Below, piece after piece: positions 51,837 through 59,860 of a DNA stretch of 64,000 bases. Made by a program: the position numbers and the translations under genes. The stretch's first letter is position 1; the number at the start of each line of letters is the position of its first letter. The DNA lies in the NCBI RefSeq assembly GCF_900094575.1, contig NZ_FMAE01000004.1:1-64000 (forward strand). Reading direction: 5' to 3'. Origin of the DNA: Bradyrhizobium yuanmingense. Lineage in GTDB: Bacteria > Pseudomonadota > Alphaproteobacteria > Rhizobiales > Xanthobacteraceae. The notes beneath the pieces are model-generated. The model did no database searches and was not told where the DNA came from. It was given only the letters and a program-made list of their open reading frames with translations.

Positions 51837-52730
51837 TCAGCCGCGCATCTCGACCCCGGCCCACTCCTCGAGCACCTTGGCGATCGAGGTGAAATCGGAT
51901 GATGAACCGTACTTGGCACTGGTGATCGCCAACATCTGCCGCACGACCGCGCCGCAGACCATTGGCACGCCCATAGCCTCGGCCTCGTCTACGCAGAGAC
52001 GGACGTCCTTGTAGGAAAGGCCGGTGGTGAAGCCGAAATCGAACGTGCCTGGCAGCACCGAGCGGGGGAATTTGTCTTCGGAAGCGCTGTTGCGGCCGCT
52101 GCTGGCATTGATGATGTCGATCAACACCTTGGCGTTGACGCCGCCCTTGACGCCCATCGCGACCGCTTCCGACGTGATCACGAGCGCCGCCGCTGCCATC
52201 AGATTGTTGGCGAGCTTGGCGGTCTGCGCCACGCCGGGCTTGTCGCCGGTGTAGAACAGCTTGCCGAAGTTCTTCAGGATCGGCTGCACGGTCTCGTAGG
52301 TCGCCTGCGGGCACGATACCATCACGGCCAGCGTGCCGTTGACGGCGCCCTTGATGCCGCCGCTGACCGGCGCATCGACCAGCGTCATGCCTTTCGCCTT
52401 GAGGCCTTCCGCGACGAGCTTCGCCGCGCCCGGACCCGAGGTCGAGAGATCGATTACGATCTTCGCGCGGTTGCCGCTGCTGATGCCATCCTGGCCCAGC
52501 GTCACCGCCTTGACGATGTCAGGCGTCGGCAGGCTTGCGAGCACGATGTCCGCGCGGGAGGCGACGTCCGCGGGCGACTTGCCGAGGAGAGCGCCGCGCT
52601 TGACCAGCGGCTGCGTTGCGTCGCTCTGCGTGTCGTAGACGACGAGCGAATAGCCCGCGTCCATCAATCGCCCCGCCATGGGGCCGCCCATGCGACCCGT
52701 TCCGATCACGCCGAGCGTTTCTCCCGCCAT
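51837..52730 (-). CDS. 3-hydroxyisobutyrate dehydrogenase-like NAD(P)-dependent oxidoreductase
   Basis: 297 residues from the ATG at 52730. Rossmann motif GVIGTGRMGGPMAGRLMDAG at residues 6-25, substrate motif DAPVSGGIKGA (about 119-129) and the Lys-bearing helix TAKLANNLMAAAALV. The enzyme oxidises a beta-hydroxy acid such as 3-hydroxyisobutyrate or tartronate. It is the first gene of the twelve-gene minus operon ending at 40682, 125 bp from the nested palindrome at 52856-52890. Confidence 0.92.
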   Translation of the reverse strand: MAGETLGVIGTGRMGGPMAGRLMDAGYSLVVYDTQSDATQPLVKRGALLGKSPADVASRADIVLASLPTPDIVKAVTLGQDGISSGNRAKIVIDLSTSGPGAAKLVAEGLKAKGMTLVDAPVSGGIKGAVNGTLAVMVSCPQATYETVQPILKNFGKLFYTGDKPGVAQTAKLANNLMAAAALVITSEAVAMGVKGGVNAKVLIDIINASSGRNSASEDKFPRSVLPGTFDFGFTTGLSYKDVRLCVDEAEAMGVPMVCGAVVRQMLAITSAKYGSSSDFTSIAKVLEEWAGVEMRG

Positions 52731-52855
52731 CGTCCACTCCCTGTTGCGTGCTCCCGTGATGAGGCGCGCCGTCTTGATCTTGTCGTTTTCTTTACCAGTC
52801 GGCCTGGACGACCGCCGTCGTTGCGGCGGCGGGGATCCCGCGCCAACGGCCGGAT

Positions 52856-52890
52856 TGTTATGATTGTCAGACAAGCTGTCAAGCATAACA
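52856..52890. promoter_or_regulatory. Nested palindromes in the block 3 divergent promoter region
   Basis: Outer arms TGTTATG (52856-52862) and CATAACA (52884-52890) are perfect inverted repeats. Inside lies TTGTCAGACAA (52864-52874), itself a perfect palindrome around one base and a close fit to FCD-type GntR operators. The region separates the operon starting at 52730 (minus) from the one starting at 52955 (plus). The GntR protein encoded at 41681-42397 is the obvious candidate ligand. Confidence 0.65.
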
Positions 52891-52954
52891 TTTGGGGTCG
52901 ACAGTTTGCCGCGGATCGGCATAAGGTCCGAACAAAACGAGGAAGAAGCCCCGC

Positions 52955-54340
52955 GTGCCGCAACATTCCATTCCTAGCGTGAGCAGGACGCTCGCTGATT
53001 TCGTCGCTGCCTCATCATGGGTGGAGGTGGAAGCGCAGAGCCTCGAGGCGCGACGATCGATCCTCAATTTCTTCGCGACGGCACTCGGCTCCGCACGCGA
53101 TCCCGTCGTCATCGCAGCGATTCGCGCGCTGGCACCGTTCAGTGGTGCCGCGACATCGACGGTGATCGGTCATTCCGAGCCGATGGATGCGCTCTGCGCG
53201 GCGTTCCTCAACGCCATCTCGGCGAATCTGCTCGACTTCGACGACACCCATCCCGAGACGATCATTCATCCGGCCGCGCCGGTCGCAGCCGCCATATTCG
53301 CGCTCGCGGAGACGCGAAGGTTGTCGGGGCACGAGGTGCTGACGGCATTCATTCTCGGCGTGGACGTAGAATGCCGCATCGGCAATTCAGTCTCGCCGCG
53401 CCATTACGCGCGTGGCTGGCACATCACGTCGACCTGCGGGATTTTTGGAGCGGCTGCGGCTTGCGCGAAGCTCCTGGGCCTGCCCGCGGAGGGCATTGCA
53501 AACGCAATCGGAGTTGCGGCGAGCCAGTCGGCCGGCAATGTCGAGAACCTGCCGACTGGAGCCAAGAATGTCAGCGTCGGCAATTCGGCGCGAAACGGGT
53601 TGTTCGCCGCGCTGCTGGCGCAGCAGGGCTACGAGGCGGCGCCCCGTGCCATCGAGGGACCGCTCGGCTGGGCCCGCACCATGGGCGATCAGCCCGACCT
53701 CGCGCGGCTGCTCGACGGTCTCGGCAGGACGTTCGAGATCGCAAAGAACACCTACAAGCCGTATCCCGCCGGCATCGTGTTTCACGCGGTGATCGATGCC
53801 TGCCTCCTGTTGCGCAAACGGATCGCTGGACGCATCGACCAGATCGAGCAGGTGACGGTGCAAGGCTCGGCCCTGCTGCTCGCCCGTGGCAACCGCCCGG
53901 TCAACAACGAGCGCGATGCGCGCGTCAGCATCCATCATTGCGTGGCATGCGGTCTTTTGCTCGGTGCCGCCGGGGTCGCCGAGTTTGTGCAGGAAACCGT
54001 AATCCGGCCCGACATCGTGCAACTGCGGCAGAAGGTGAGTGCGGAGCTCGACAGCGAAATGCGCGATGGCGCCGCGCGTGTGACGTTGCGCCTGGCGTCC
54101 GGGGATGTCCTCACCGAGACAGTCATTTCGCCGCGCGGCAGTCTTGCCGCGCCGCTCACGGATCGCGATCTCGAGGCCAAGCTGCGCGAGGGCGTGCGGA
54201 GCGGCCGAAGCGACTGGGATGCCGACCGTGTCATCGACGCGGTCTGGCGGCTCGACGCGGTCGATGACGTCGCTGCTTTGCTGCAATCGCTGCGGCCGCT
54301 ATTGCGTTCATCGACTTCCAACTCAACTCTCAAGACCTGA
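52955..54340 (+). CDS. MmgE/PrpD family protein (divergent copy)
   Basis: 461 residues from a GTG at 52955. Typical family blocks: FLNAISANLLDFDDTHPETI with the Asp/His-rich active-site region near 88-107, HPAAPVAAAIFALAE, and GWHITSTCGIFGAAAACAKL. KPYPAGIVFHAVIDACL matches the conserved Lys-Pro-Tyr segment of the family. It is only distantly related to the 50412 protein. It heads the plus-strand run of block 3. Confidence 0.9.
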   Translation: MPQHSIPSVSRTLADFVAASSWVEVEAQSLEARRSILNFFATALGSARDPVVIAAIRALAPFSGAATSTVIGHSEPMDALCAAFLNAISANLLDFDDTHPETIIHPAAPVAAAIFALAETRRLSGHEVLTAFILGVDVECRIGNSVSPRHYARGWHITSTCGIFGAAAACAKLLGLPAEGIANAIGVAASQSAGNVENLPTGAKNVSVGNSARNGLFAALLAQQGYEAAPRAIEGPLGWARTMGDQPDLARLLDGLGRTFEIAKNTYKPYPAGIVFHAVIDACLLLRKRIAGRIDQIEQVTVQGSALLLARGNRPVNNERDARVSIHHCVACGLLLGAAGVAEFVQETVIRPDIVQLRQKVSAELDSEMRDGAARVTLRLASGDVLTETVISPRGSLAAPLTDRDLEAKLREGVRSGRSDWDADRVIDAVWRLDAVDDVAALLQSLRPLLRSSTSNSTLKT

Positions 54341-54351
54341 AAGGGACGATC

Positions 54352-54741
54352 ATGAGCAAGACCGAACTGTTCGACAAGGGGCTCAAGGTTCGCAAGGAAG
54401 TGCTCGGCGAGGATTACGTCAATAAGTCCATCGCCGGTGCCGACGACTTCACGCGTACCATGGCGGAATGGTCGACCGAGTTCTGCTGGGGCGCGTTGTG
54501 GACTCGGCCCGGCGTCGACCGGCGCACGCGCTCGATCGTCAATCTGGCGATGCTCGGCGCGCTGAACCGCCCGCACGAACTGAAGCTGCACGTCAAGGGC
54601 GCCTTGAAGAACGGGCTCACAAAGGAGGAGATCAAGGAGATTTTGCTCCAGGTCGCCGTCTATTGCGGCGTGCCCGCCGGCATTGACGCCTTCCGTAACG
54701 CGCGCGAGGCGTTCAACGAGGTCGACGCGGCCGGCTCCTGA
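54352..54741 (+). CDS. Carboxymuconolactone decarboxylase family protein
   Basis: 129 residues. STEFCWGALWTRPGVDRRTR, NLAMLGALNRPHELKLHVKG and EILLQVAVYCGVPAG match the CMD family and the paralog at 43970 almost block for block. It begins 11 bp after the PrpD-type stop behind AAGGGACG. It may act on a lactone acid and pass the product to the lactonase-fold enzyme that follows. Confidence 0.9.
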   Translation: MSKTELFDKGLKVRKEVLGEDYVNKSIAGADDFTRTMAEWSTEFCWGALWTRPGVDRRTRSIVNLAMLGALNRPHELKLHVKGALKNGLTKEEIKEILLQVAVYCGVPAGIDAFRNAREAFNEVDAAGS

Positions 54742-54756
54742 GCAGATCGCAGATCC

Positions 54757-55566
54757 ATGGCTGATCCGGTCTACGAGCTGTTCGCCATCCGCTACGCCAC
54801 GCGGGAGGCGCAGCGCAGCGAGCACTTCATCGGCGGCGACCCGCATGACGGGCCGATGCCGATGGATTATTTCATGTGGCTGGCGCGGGGAGGCGGGCGC
54901 ACCTTCGTCATCGACACCGGGTTCAACGCCGAAACCGCCAGGCAGCGCAGGCGGACGTTCCTGCGCTGCCCGGTAGAGACGCTTGCCGCGTTCGATATTG
55001 ACGTGGCCGACGTCAAGGACGTCATCCTCACGCATCTGCACTACGACCATGCCGGCAATTTCGACCGGTTTCCGAACGCGCGGTTTCATCTGCAGGAGCG
55101 CGAGCTAGCCTACGCCACCGGCCGCTACATGCAATATCCGAGGTTGTCGCATTCCTTCGAGGTCGAGGACGTCTGCGGCATCGTGCGGCTGAACTATGCG
55201 CGTCGCGTCCTATTCTACGATGGCGATGCTGAGATCGCTCCCGGGCTGACGGTCCATGCGGCGGGCGGACATTCCGCGGGACTTCAATTCGTCCGGGTCA
55301 ACACGCGCCGCGGGCCGGTCGTGCTCGCTTCCGACGTCAGTCATTTCTACGAAAACCTGAGGGGCGAGCGTCCTTTTACGACAGCGTTTCATGTCGGCGA
55401 CATGCTGGTCGGGTTCGACAGGCTGCGGGCCGCAGCGCCCGAGGCGGACCACATCGTTCCTGGTCACGATCCGCTCGTCATGATGCATTATCCAGCGCCG
55501 ACCCCGGATCTGGACGGGATCGCGGTCCGCTTGGATGTGGCGCCGTCCGGGCCTTCTCATTCCTAG
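54757..55566 (+). CDS. Metallo-beta-lactamase-fold hydrolase, N-acyl-homoserine-lactonase-like
   Basis: 269 residues. The dinuclear zinc motif THLHYDHAGN (His93, His95, Asp97, His98) is followed by a distal His in GGHSAG, Asp in ASDVSHFY and His in VPGHDP. The order and the FHLQERELAYATG segment resemble AiiA/AttM-type lactonases. Given the CMD-like neighbour, ring opening of a pathway lactone is as likely as quorum quenching. It is the last gene of block 3 before repeat copy B. Confidence 0.88.
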   Translation: MADPVYELFAIRYATREAQRSEHFIGGDPHDGPMPMDYFMWLARGGGRTFVIDTGFNAETARQRRRTFLRCPVETLAAFDIDVADVKDVILTHLHYDHAGNFDRFPNARFHLQERELAYATGRYMQYPRLSHSFEVEDVCGIVRLNYARRVLFYDGDAEIAPGLTVHAAGGHSAGLQFVRVNTRRGPVVLASDVSHFYENLRGERPFTTAFHVGDMLVGFDRLRAAAPEADHIVPGHDPLVMMHYPAPTPDLDGIAVRLDVAPSGPSHS

Positions 55567-56473
55567 GGCGGCGAGAGGACCACGCAGCGCATCCTTGTCG
55601 AGCGTCTCTCCCAGGGTGATGGACAGATCTTTCGCTACTTAGCTCCAATTGGATATCGATTGCTTGTGCTAGCCCCAGCTTGCCCATGATGGATTGATCG
55701 AGAGTTCAGTAATTTCAGCCAGTTAGAAGGCCGCGTGTGCACGGCGTGTGCACCGATAGATCAAGAAAAATCCATCATTAGCAAGCTTTGGCGATCGGCC
55801 TTGTAGCGATGATGGCGCTCGGGAGCTAGTTTTGTGCGATTAGGGCGGACGTGCGGATCGCTGCGACGGGATACCGACGTCTTGTGCGACCTCGGTGCTG
55901 TGTGAGCTCATCTCAGATACGCCAAGCGCGACAACGTCACGCGCGAGAGCAATTTAGCGCTCGCTGACGACACGACTTTTTATTTCGATCGAAGGCTTGA
56001 CGCATTTGCCGTTTTCTTCGCGCCGCTCACGTGGCGTGGGTGTGAAGCTAAGGCACAGCGTCATTCAATCATGACCCACATAGATCGCTCTACTGAATGT
56101 AGAGGAAGCTTGGTGCACATTAGGGCACCTGAAGGATTTTAGATTCGAAGTAAGGAAGAGCAATCACAGGAGAGGCTAACGATCATATTTCGTTGAAATC
56201 GTGAAAGCGGTGAAGTGAAGTTGGACCTAGCTGCACCTGTAGCCGAGACGGTGAGTTGATCTTATCCCGGCGGAGTACCGCGATTAAGCAGTCATTTCTG
56301 ACGAAGCATCGCCGCGCGTACGATCGTACAGAAAGGCCTGCTCTCGGATCAGGCGGTGTGGAACCGAGTAGAAGAAGTCCGACAACGTCGACGTGACAAT
56401 AGAGCAAGATGCGGGCCAAGTGTCCGCAGCGAGCCCATTACCGCCAACAGTGACGTGGTCTGGCTTGTCCTCG
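55567..56473. other. Long gene-free stretch containing repeat copy B
   Basis: About 900 bp without a convincing gene. Copy B of the dispersed repeat occupies 55640-55786. From about 55900 the sequence becomes richer in A and T than the neighbouring genes, and the short open frames have neither family resemblance nor ribosome binding sites. No tRNA or obvious IS ends were seen. It looks like degraded sequence at a cassette border. Confidence 0.55.
55640..55786 (+). repeat. Dispersed repeat, copy B (108-bp core with inverted ends)
   Basis: Same orientation as copy A (40221-40367). The core begins near 55678 with GCTTGCCCATGATGGA and ends at 55786 with TCCATCATTAGCAAGC; these ends match as inverted repeats at 14 of 16 positions, better than in copy A. 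It contains GTGTGCAC twice. The flank before the core (from 55640) is also shared with copy A, so the repeated unit exceeds the inverted-end core. Confidence 0.7.
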
Positions 56474-56989
56474 TTATGCCGCTTTCCTGCGGGGCTTTGG
56501 CTTTGCTTTCTTGTCGAGCAAAACTCGCTCTGGAGCGGGGCGCGCGCCTGGACCAGGATGGACATGAACTTCCTTGGCCAAAAGTGGCTCTCCGCATTCG
56601 GAGCACACCATCACGGGATCGAACGTCTTGCCGCACTTACGGTGCTCGTGTAGTAGGGGACGTCCGCGTTCGTCAACCATGTGGGTGTCACCCCAGTGTA
56701 CGAGCGCCATCATGATCGGATAGAGGTCGAGGCCCTTTTGCGTCAGGATGTACTCGTGGCGTTTGGGCGACTCCTGATAGGGAATGCGGCGCAGAACGCC
56801 CTGCCGAACTAGCTTTTTGAGCCGTTCGGCAAGCAAATGGCGGGTGATTCCAAGCGCCGACTGAAAACCCTCGAAGCGGCGCGTACGCAGAAAGCATTCG
56901 CGGAGAATCAGAAGAGTCCACCGGTCCCCGATCACGCCAATGGTGCGGGCCATCGAACATGGCTCTTCCTCAAGTTCATCCCATTTCAT
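56474..56989 (-). CDS. HxlR-family transcriptional regulator
   Basis: 171 residues from the ATG at 56989 (GGAGGG 8 bp upstream). The HxlR winged helix covers about 10-105: CSMARTIGVIGDRWTLLILR with the conserved Cys, LGITRHLLAERLKKLVRQGV and YQESPKRHEYILTQKGLDLY. A C-terminal extension has four Cys (KCGKTF, VCSECG) that could form a small zinc ribbon, then a basic Lys/Arg tail. It is divergent from the DsbA-like gene at 57229; the palindrome at 57131-57151 lies between, and another copy precedes the CoA ligase gene. Confidence 0.88.
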   Translation of the reverse strand: MKWDELEEEPCSMARTIGVIGDRWTLLILRECFLRTRRFEGFQSALGITRHLLAERLKKLVRQGVLRRIPYQESPKRHEYILTQKGLDLYPIMMALVHWGDTHMVDERGRPLLHEHRKCGKTFDPVMVCSECGEPLLAKEVHVHPGPGARPAPERVLLDKKAKPKPRRKAA

Positions 56990-57130
56990 TCGTGCCCTCC
57001 GGTCGACCGACTCCCGTTCCGCCTGAATCAGGGGCAACGCCAAGCGCCGCTCGCTCCATTCTAGATAGGTACTAAATTTGAGACAATACCCCCGCCGACC
57101 CGCGATGTGGCCATGGCGATGGTCCATTTG

Positions 57131-57151
57131 ACAGTTCATTTTTAGAACTGT
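57131..57151. promoter_or_regulatory. HxlR operator candidate 1
   Basis: ACAGTTC (57131-57137) and GAACTGT (57145-57151) form a perfect inverted repeat with 7 bases between. It lies in the divergent region between the HxlR gene and the 57229 gene. The AGTTC-N7-GAACT core recurs at 60741-60757. Confidence 0.65.
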
Positions 57152-57228
57152 AAGGATGGTAACAGGCAGCGACCGGCCTAGAAGATCACCAAGCCTGCCC
57201 ATCATTGCGCTCTGCGGGAGGAGCTGAC

Positions 57229-57861
57229 ATGTCCCTGAAGGTTGAATTCCTGTTCGATTTCGGCAGTCCGAACGCTTACCTCGCGGAATTGGCCCTGCCG
57301 GGAATCGAACGGCGCACCGGCGTGAAATTCGAATATGTCCCGATCCTGCTCGGCGGCATCTTCAAAGCGACTGGCAACATGTCACCGTTCGATTCCCTTC
57401 GTGGCATCAAGAACAAGCCGGAATACCAGACTCTGGAGACCCAGCGTTTCATTCGCCGCCATAACGTGACGAAGTTTCGTTCCAATCCGTTCTTTCCGGT
57501 GAATACGCTGATGTTGATGCGCGGTGCCGTCGCGGCTCAGTTCGAAGGCGTGTTCGAGCCCTATTTCCGCGCGGCCTATCACCACATGTGGGAGGAGCCG
57601 AAGAAGATGGATGATCTTGAAACTTTCCGAAAGGCATTCATCTCCTCAGGCGTCGATATCGACCGGCTGATTGCGCGAGCACAGCAGGATGACGTCAAGA
57701 AGCGGCTGTTGGATCGGACCACCGACGCGGTCAACCGCGGCGCGTTCGGCTCGCCGACCTTCTTCGTTGGAAATGAGATGTTTTTCGGCAAGGACCAGCT
57801 TCGCGATGTGGAGGAGTCGATCGTCGAGCAGATCGGCCAGCCCGTTTCGAAGACGGCCTAA
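57229..57861 (+). CDS. DsbA-family / 2-hydroxychromene-2-carboxylate isomerase-like protein
   Basis: 210 residues, kappa-GST fold. The N-terminal EFLFDFGSPNAYLA has Ser13 in the position that binds glutathione in HCCA isomerase, and no CxxC motif is present, which argues against a thiol oxidase. The C-terminal FGSPTFFVGNEMFFGKDQL is typical. HCCA isomerases convert a chromene acid to a pyruvate derivative in naphthalene-type degradation using glutathione. GGGAGGAG precedes the ATG at 57229. A CoA-transferase follows and a GST is nearby. Confidence 0.9.
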   Translation: MSLKVEFLFDFGSPNAYLAELALPGIERRTGVKFEYVPILLGGIFKATGNMSPFDSLRGIKNKPEYQTLETQRFIRRHNVTKFRSNPFFPVNTLMLMRGAVAAQFEGVFEPYFRAAYHHMWEEPKKMDDLETFRKAFISSGVDIDRLIARAQQDDVKKRLLDRTTDAVNRGAFGSPTFFVGNEMFFGKDQLRDVEESIVEQIGQPVSKTA

Positions 57862-57956
57862 CGCCAGACCTGGAGCCTCGCAGAGCCGGGCGTCCGCGGC
57901 ATCCGCATGACGAAACCTCAGTCGATCTATAACGAAGTCAATTCAGGGAGAATGTG

Positions 57957-59156
57957 ATGCCCGGTCCCCTCAACGGCGTTCGCGTCCTCGATCTGACCGG
58001 CGTGGTGTCGGGCCCGTTTGCGACCATGTTCCTGGCGGATCAGGGCGCGGACGTCCTGAAAATCGAGCCGATCGGCGGCGACATTACCCGGCGCAGCCGT
58101 GCCACGATTGATAAGGAAGGCGAGTTCTCCGCGCTATTCATTTCTTCAAACCGTGGCAAGCGCTCGCTGTCGATTGACGTCAAAAGCGCGGCCGGCCGTG
58201 AGGTTCTGGCCAAACTGGTCGCGAAGGCGGATGTGCTGGTGCAGAATTTCCGGCCCGGCACCATGGAGCGCCTCGGTCTCGGCGTCGAGGAGTTGCGCCA
58301 GCGCCATCCGCGCCTGATCTACGTCTCGATCAGCGGTGTCGGCGACACCGGACCTTATGTGAAGAAACGTGTTTACGATCCGATCATTCAGGGCCTCTCG
58401 GGCTTTGCCGATATCCAGTCGCAGCCGGTCACGAACCGTCCGCAGATGATCCGGACTATCGTCTGCGACAAGACCACCGCCGTGTTCACCGCCCAGGCGG
58501 TCGCAGCAGCCCTCTACGCCCGCGAGAAGACAGGGCAGGGTGATCACATCCAGGTCGCCATGCTGGATGCGATGATCTCGTATTTGTGGCCCGAAGGCAT
58601 GATGCAATACACGGTGGTCGGTGCCGAGGCCGCTGCTGCCGATCCCAATGATCGTCCCGATCTCGTGTTCAAGACCAGCGACGGCTACATCACCGCCGGT
58701 ACAATTTCCGACTCCGAATGGCAGGGTTTTTGCCGCGCCACTGGCGACGCCGAGCTTGCCAAGGATCCCCGGTTTGCGACGCCATCGGCGCGCTCGGTCA
58801 ACGCCACGGCACGCATCAACAAAATGGCCGAATATATCAGCCAGCACACCACCGCAGAATGGCTGGAGCGTCTGGATGCCGCCGACGTCCCCTGTTCGCC
58901 GATCCTGCGGCGGAGCGAGATCATCCACAATGAACAGGTGGTTGCGCGCGACATCATTGCGGAGTTCGATCAGCCGAAAGTGGGGCGGGTGCGGCAACCT
59001 AAGCCGGCGGCGCGTTTTGCGATCAACGAGTCCGCGATCGGTGGGCCTGCTCCCCGGGTGGGTGAGCACTCCCGCGACGTGTTGCACGAGCTGGGCTACG
59101 ACGACGGCGCCATCGACAAGATGGTCGCCGAGCGTAGCCTGCGCGTCGCGGTCTAA
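57957..59156 (+). CDS. Family III (CaiB/BaiF) CoA-transferase (block 4)
   Basis: 399 residues from the ATG at 57957 (GGGAG 6 bp upstream; a GTG one codon earlier is possible). N-terminus LNGVRVLDLTGVVSGPFATM, middle DVLVQNFRPGTMERLGLGV, and Asp171 in IVCDKTTAVF at the catalytic position. It belongs to a different branch from the 8634/18653 pair. It converges with the GST gene at 59182. It may activate the acid processed in block 4, alongside the ATP-dependent ligase at 60775. Confidence 0.9.
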   Translation: MPGPLNGVRVLDLTGVVSGPFATMFLADQGADVLKIEPIGGDITRRSRATIDKEGEFSALFISSNRGKRSLSIDVKSAAGREVLAKLVAKADVLVQNFRPGTMERLGLGVEELRQRHPRLIYVSISGVGDTGPYVKKRVYDPIIQGLSGFADIQSQPVTNRPQMIRTIVCDKTTAVFTAQAVAAALYAREKTGQGDHIQVAMLDAMISYLWPEGMMQYTVVGAEAAAADPNDRPDLVFKTSDGYITAGTISDSEWQGFCRATGDAELAKDPRFATPSARSVNATARINKMAEYISQHTTAEWLERLDAADVPCSPILRRSEIIHNEQVVARDIIAEFDQPKVGRVRQPKPAARFAINESAIGGPAPRVGEHSRDVLHELGYDDGAIDKMVAERSLRVAV

Positions 59157-59181
59157 CCGCGAAGCCGTTCGCGACGGTATT

Positions 59182-59859
59182 CTAGACCTTCGCCGGCGCC
59201 GGCGTGATCGGTGCCATCGGGACATTCGCCGCAACGGCTCGCTGAAAGGCTTCCCGTTTCCTGATGCGTTCGAGATAGGGCTGAGCGTTGTCGCAAATGC
59301 CGACGCCATAGGCGATGGCCCACTCCAGGCAGGTCGTGAGCAGGATGTCTGCGCTCGTAAACTGGTCGCCCATCAGGAATTGCCGGCCATCTGCGAGCGC
59401 GACCTCGACATGGCGCAACTGCTGGCGGAAATACTCGCCGGCCTGGGCAACGACCTCCGGTGCAATGCCGTAGATCGGTCCGAGCGCGTCGGCCCGATGG
59501 CGGCGCATCACGTAAAGGCTGGTGGAATCCAGCTCCGTGACGATAAAGAAGCACCATTCCAGCCACGAGGCATACTCGCGCGGGGCTTCCGGAATCAGCG
59601 ATCGTTCCGGCGTGGAATACATGCGCGACAGGTAGGCAACAATCGCTGCGCTCTCGCCGATGCAGAAGTCGCCATCCTGAAGCAGCGGGATCTTCTGGCG
59701 CGGATTGAGCTTCGAGTATTCTGCGGTCTTGGTTTCGCCCGTTCGTGGGCCAATGGGCTTTGTCTTATAGGCTAAACCCAGTTCGTGCATGGCCCAATGC
59801 GGACGAATCGTGCGACTCGTTCCAACGCCCCACAGGGTCAGGTTTGGTGCCGCATCCAT
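59182..59859 (-). CDS. Glutathione S-transferase
   Basis: 225 residues from the ATG at 59859 (GGAGAAATGG upstream). The N-terminal thioredoxin-like domain covers about 1-85 (LTLWGVGTSRTIRPHWAM; QKIPLLQDGDFCIGESAAIV, with Ser in the ESAAI glutathione-binding turn); the helical domain follows (GDQFTSADILLTTCLEWA). It starts 1 bp after the SDR stop, so the two are co-translated. A role as glutathione-dependent isomerase or conjugating enzyme in block 4 is likely, given the HCCA-isomerase-like partner. Confidence 0.9.
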   Translation of the reverse strand: MDAAPNLTLWGVGTSRTIRPHWAMHELGLAYKTKPIGPRTGETKTAEYSKLNPRQKIPLLQDGDFCIGESAAIVAYLSRMYSTPERSLIPEAPREYASWLEWCFFIVTELDSTSLYVMRRHRADALGPIYGIAPEVVAQAGEYFRQQLRHVEVALADGRQFLMGDQFTSADILLTTCLEWAIAYGVGICDNAQPYLERIRKREAFQRAVAANVPMAPITPAPAKV

Positions 59860-59860
59860 G

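Noticed and set aside
54757..55566. Firm call as a quorum-quenching AHL lactonase
   Set aside because: The zinc motif fits several lactonase and hydrolase subfamilies, and the neighbours suggest a metabolic lactone instead, so only similarity is stated.
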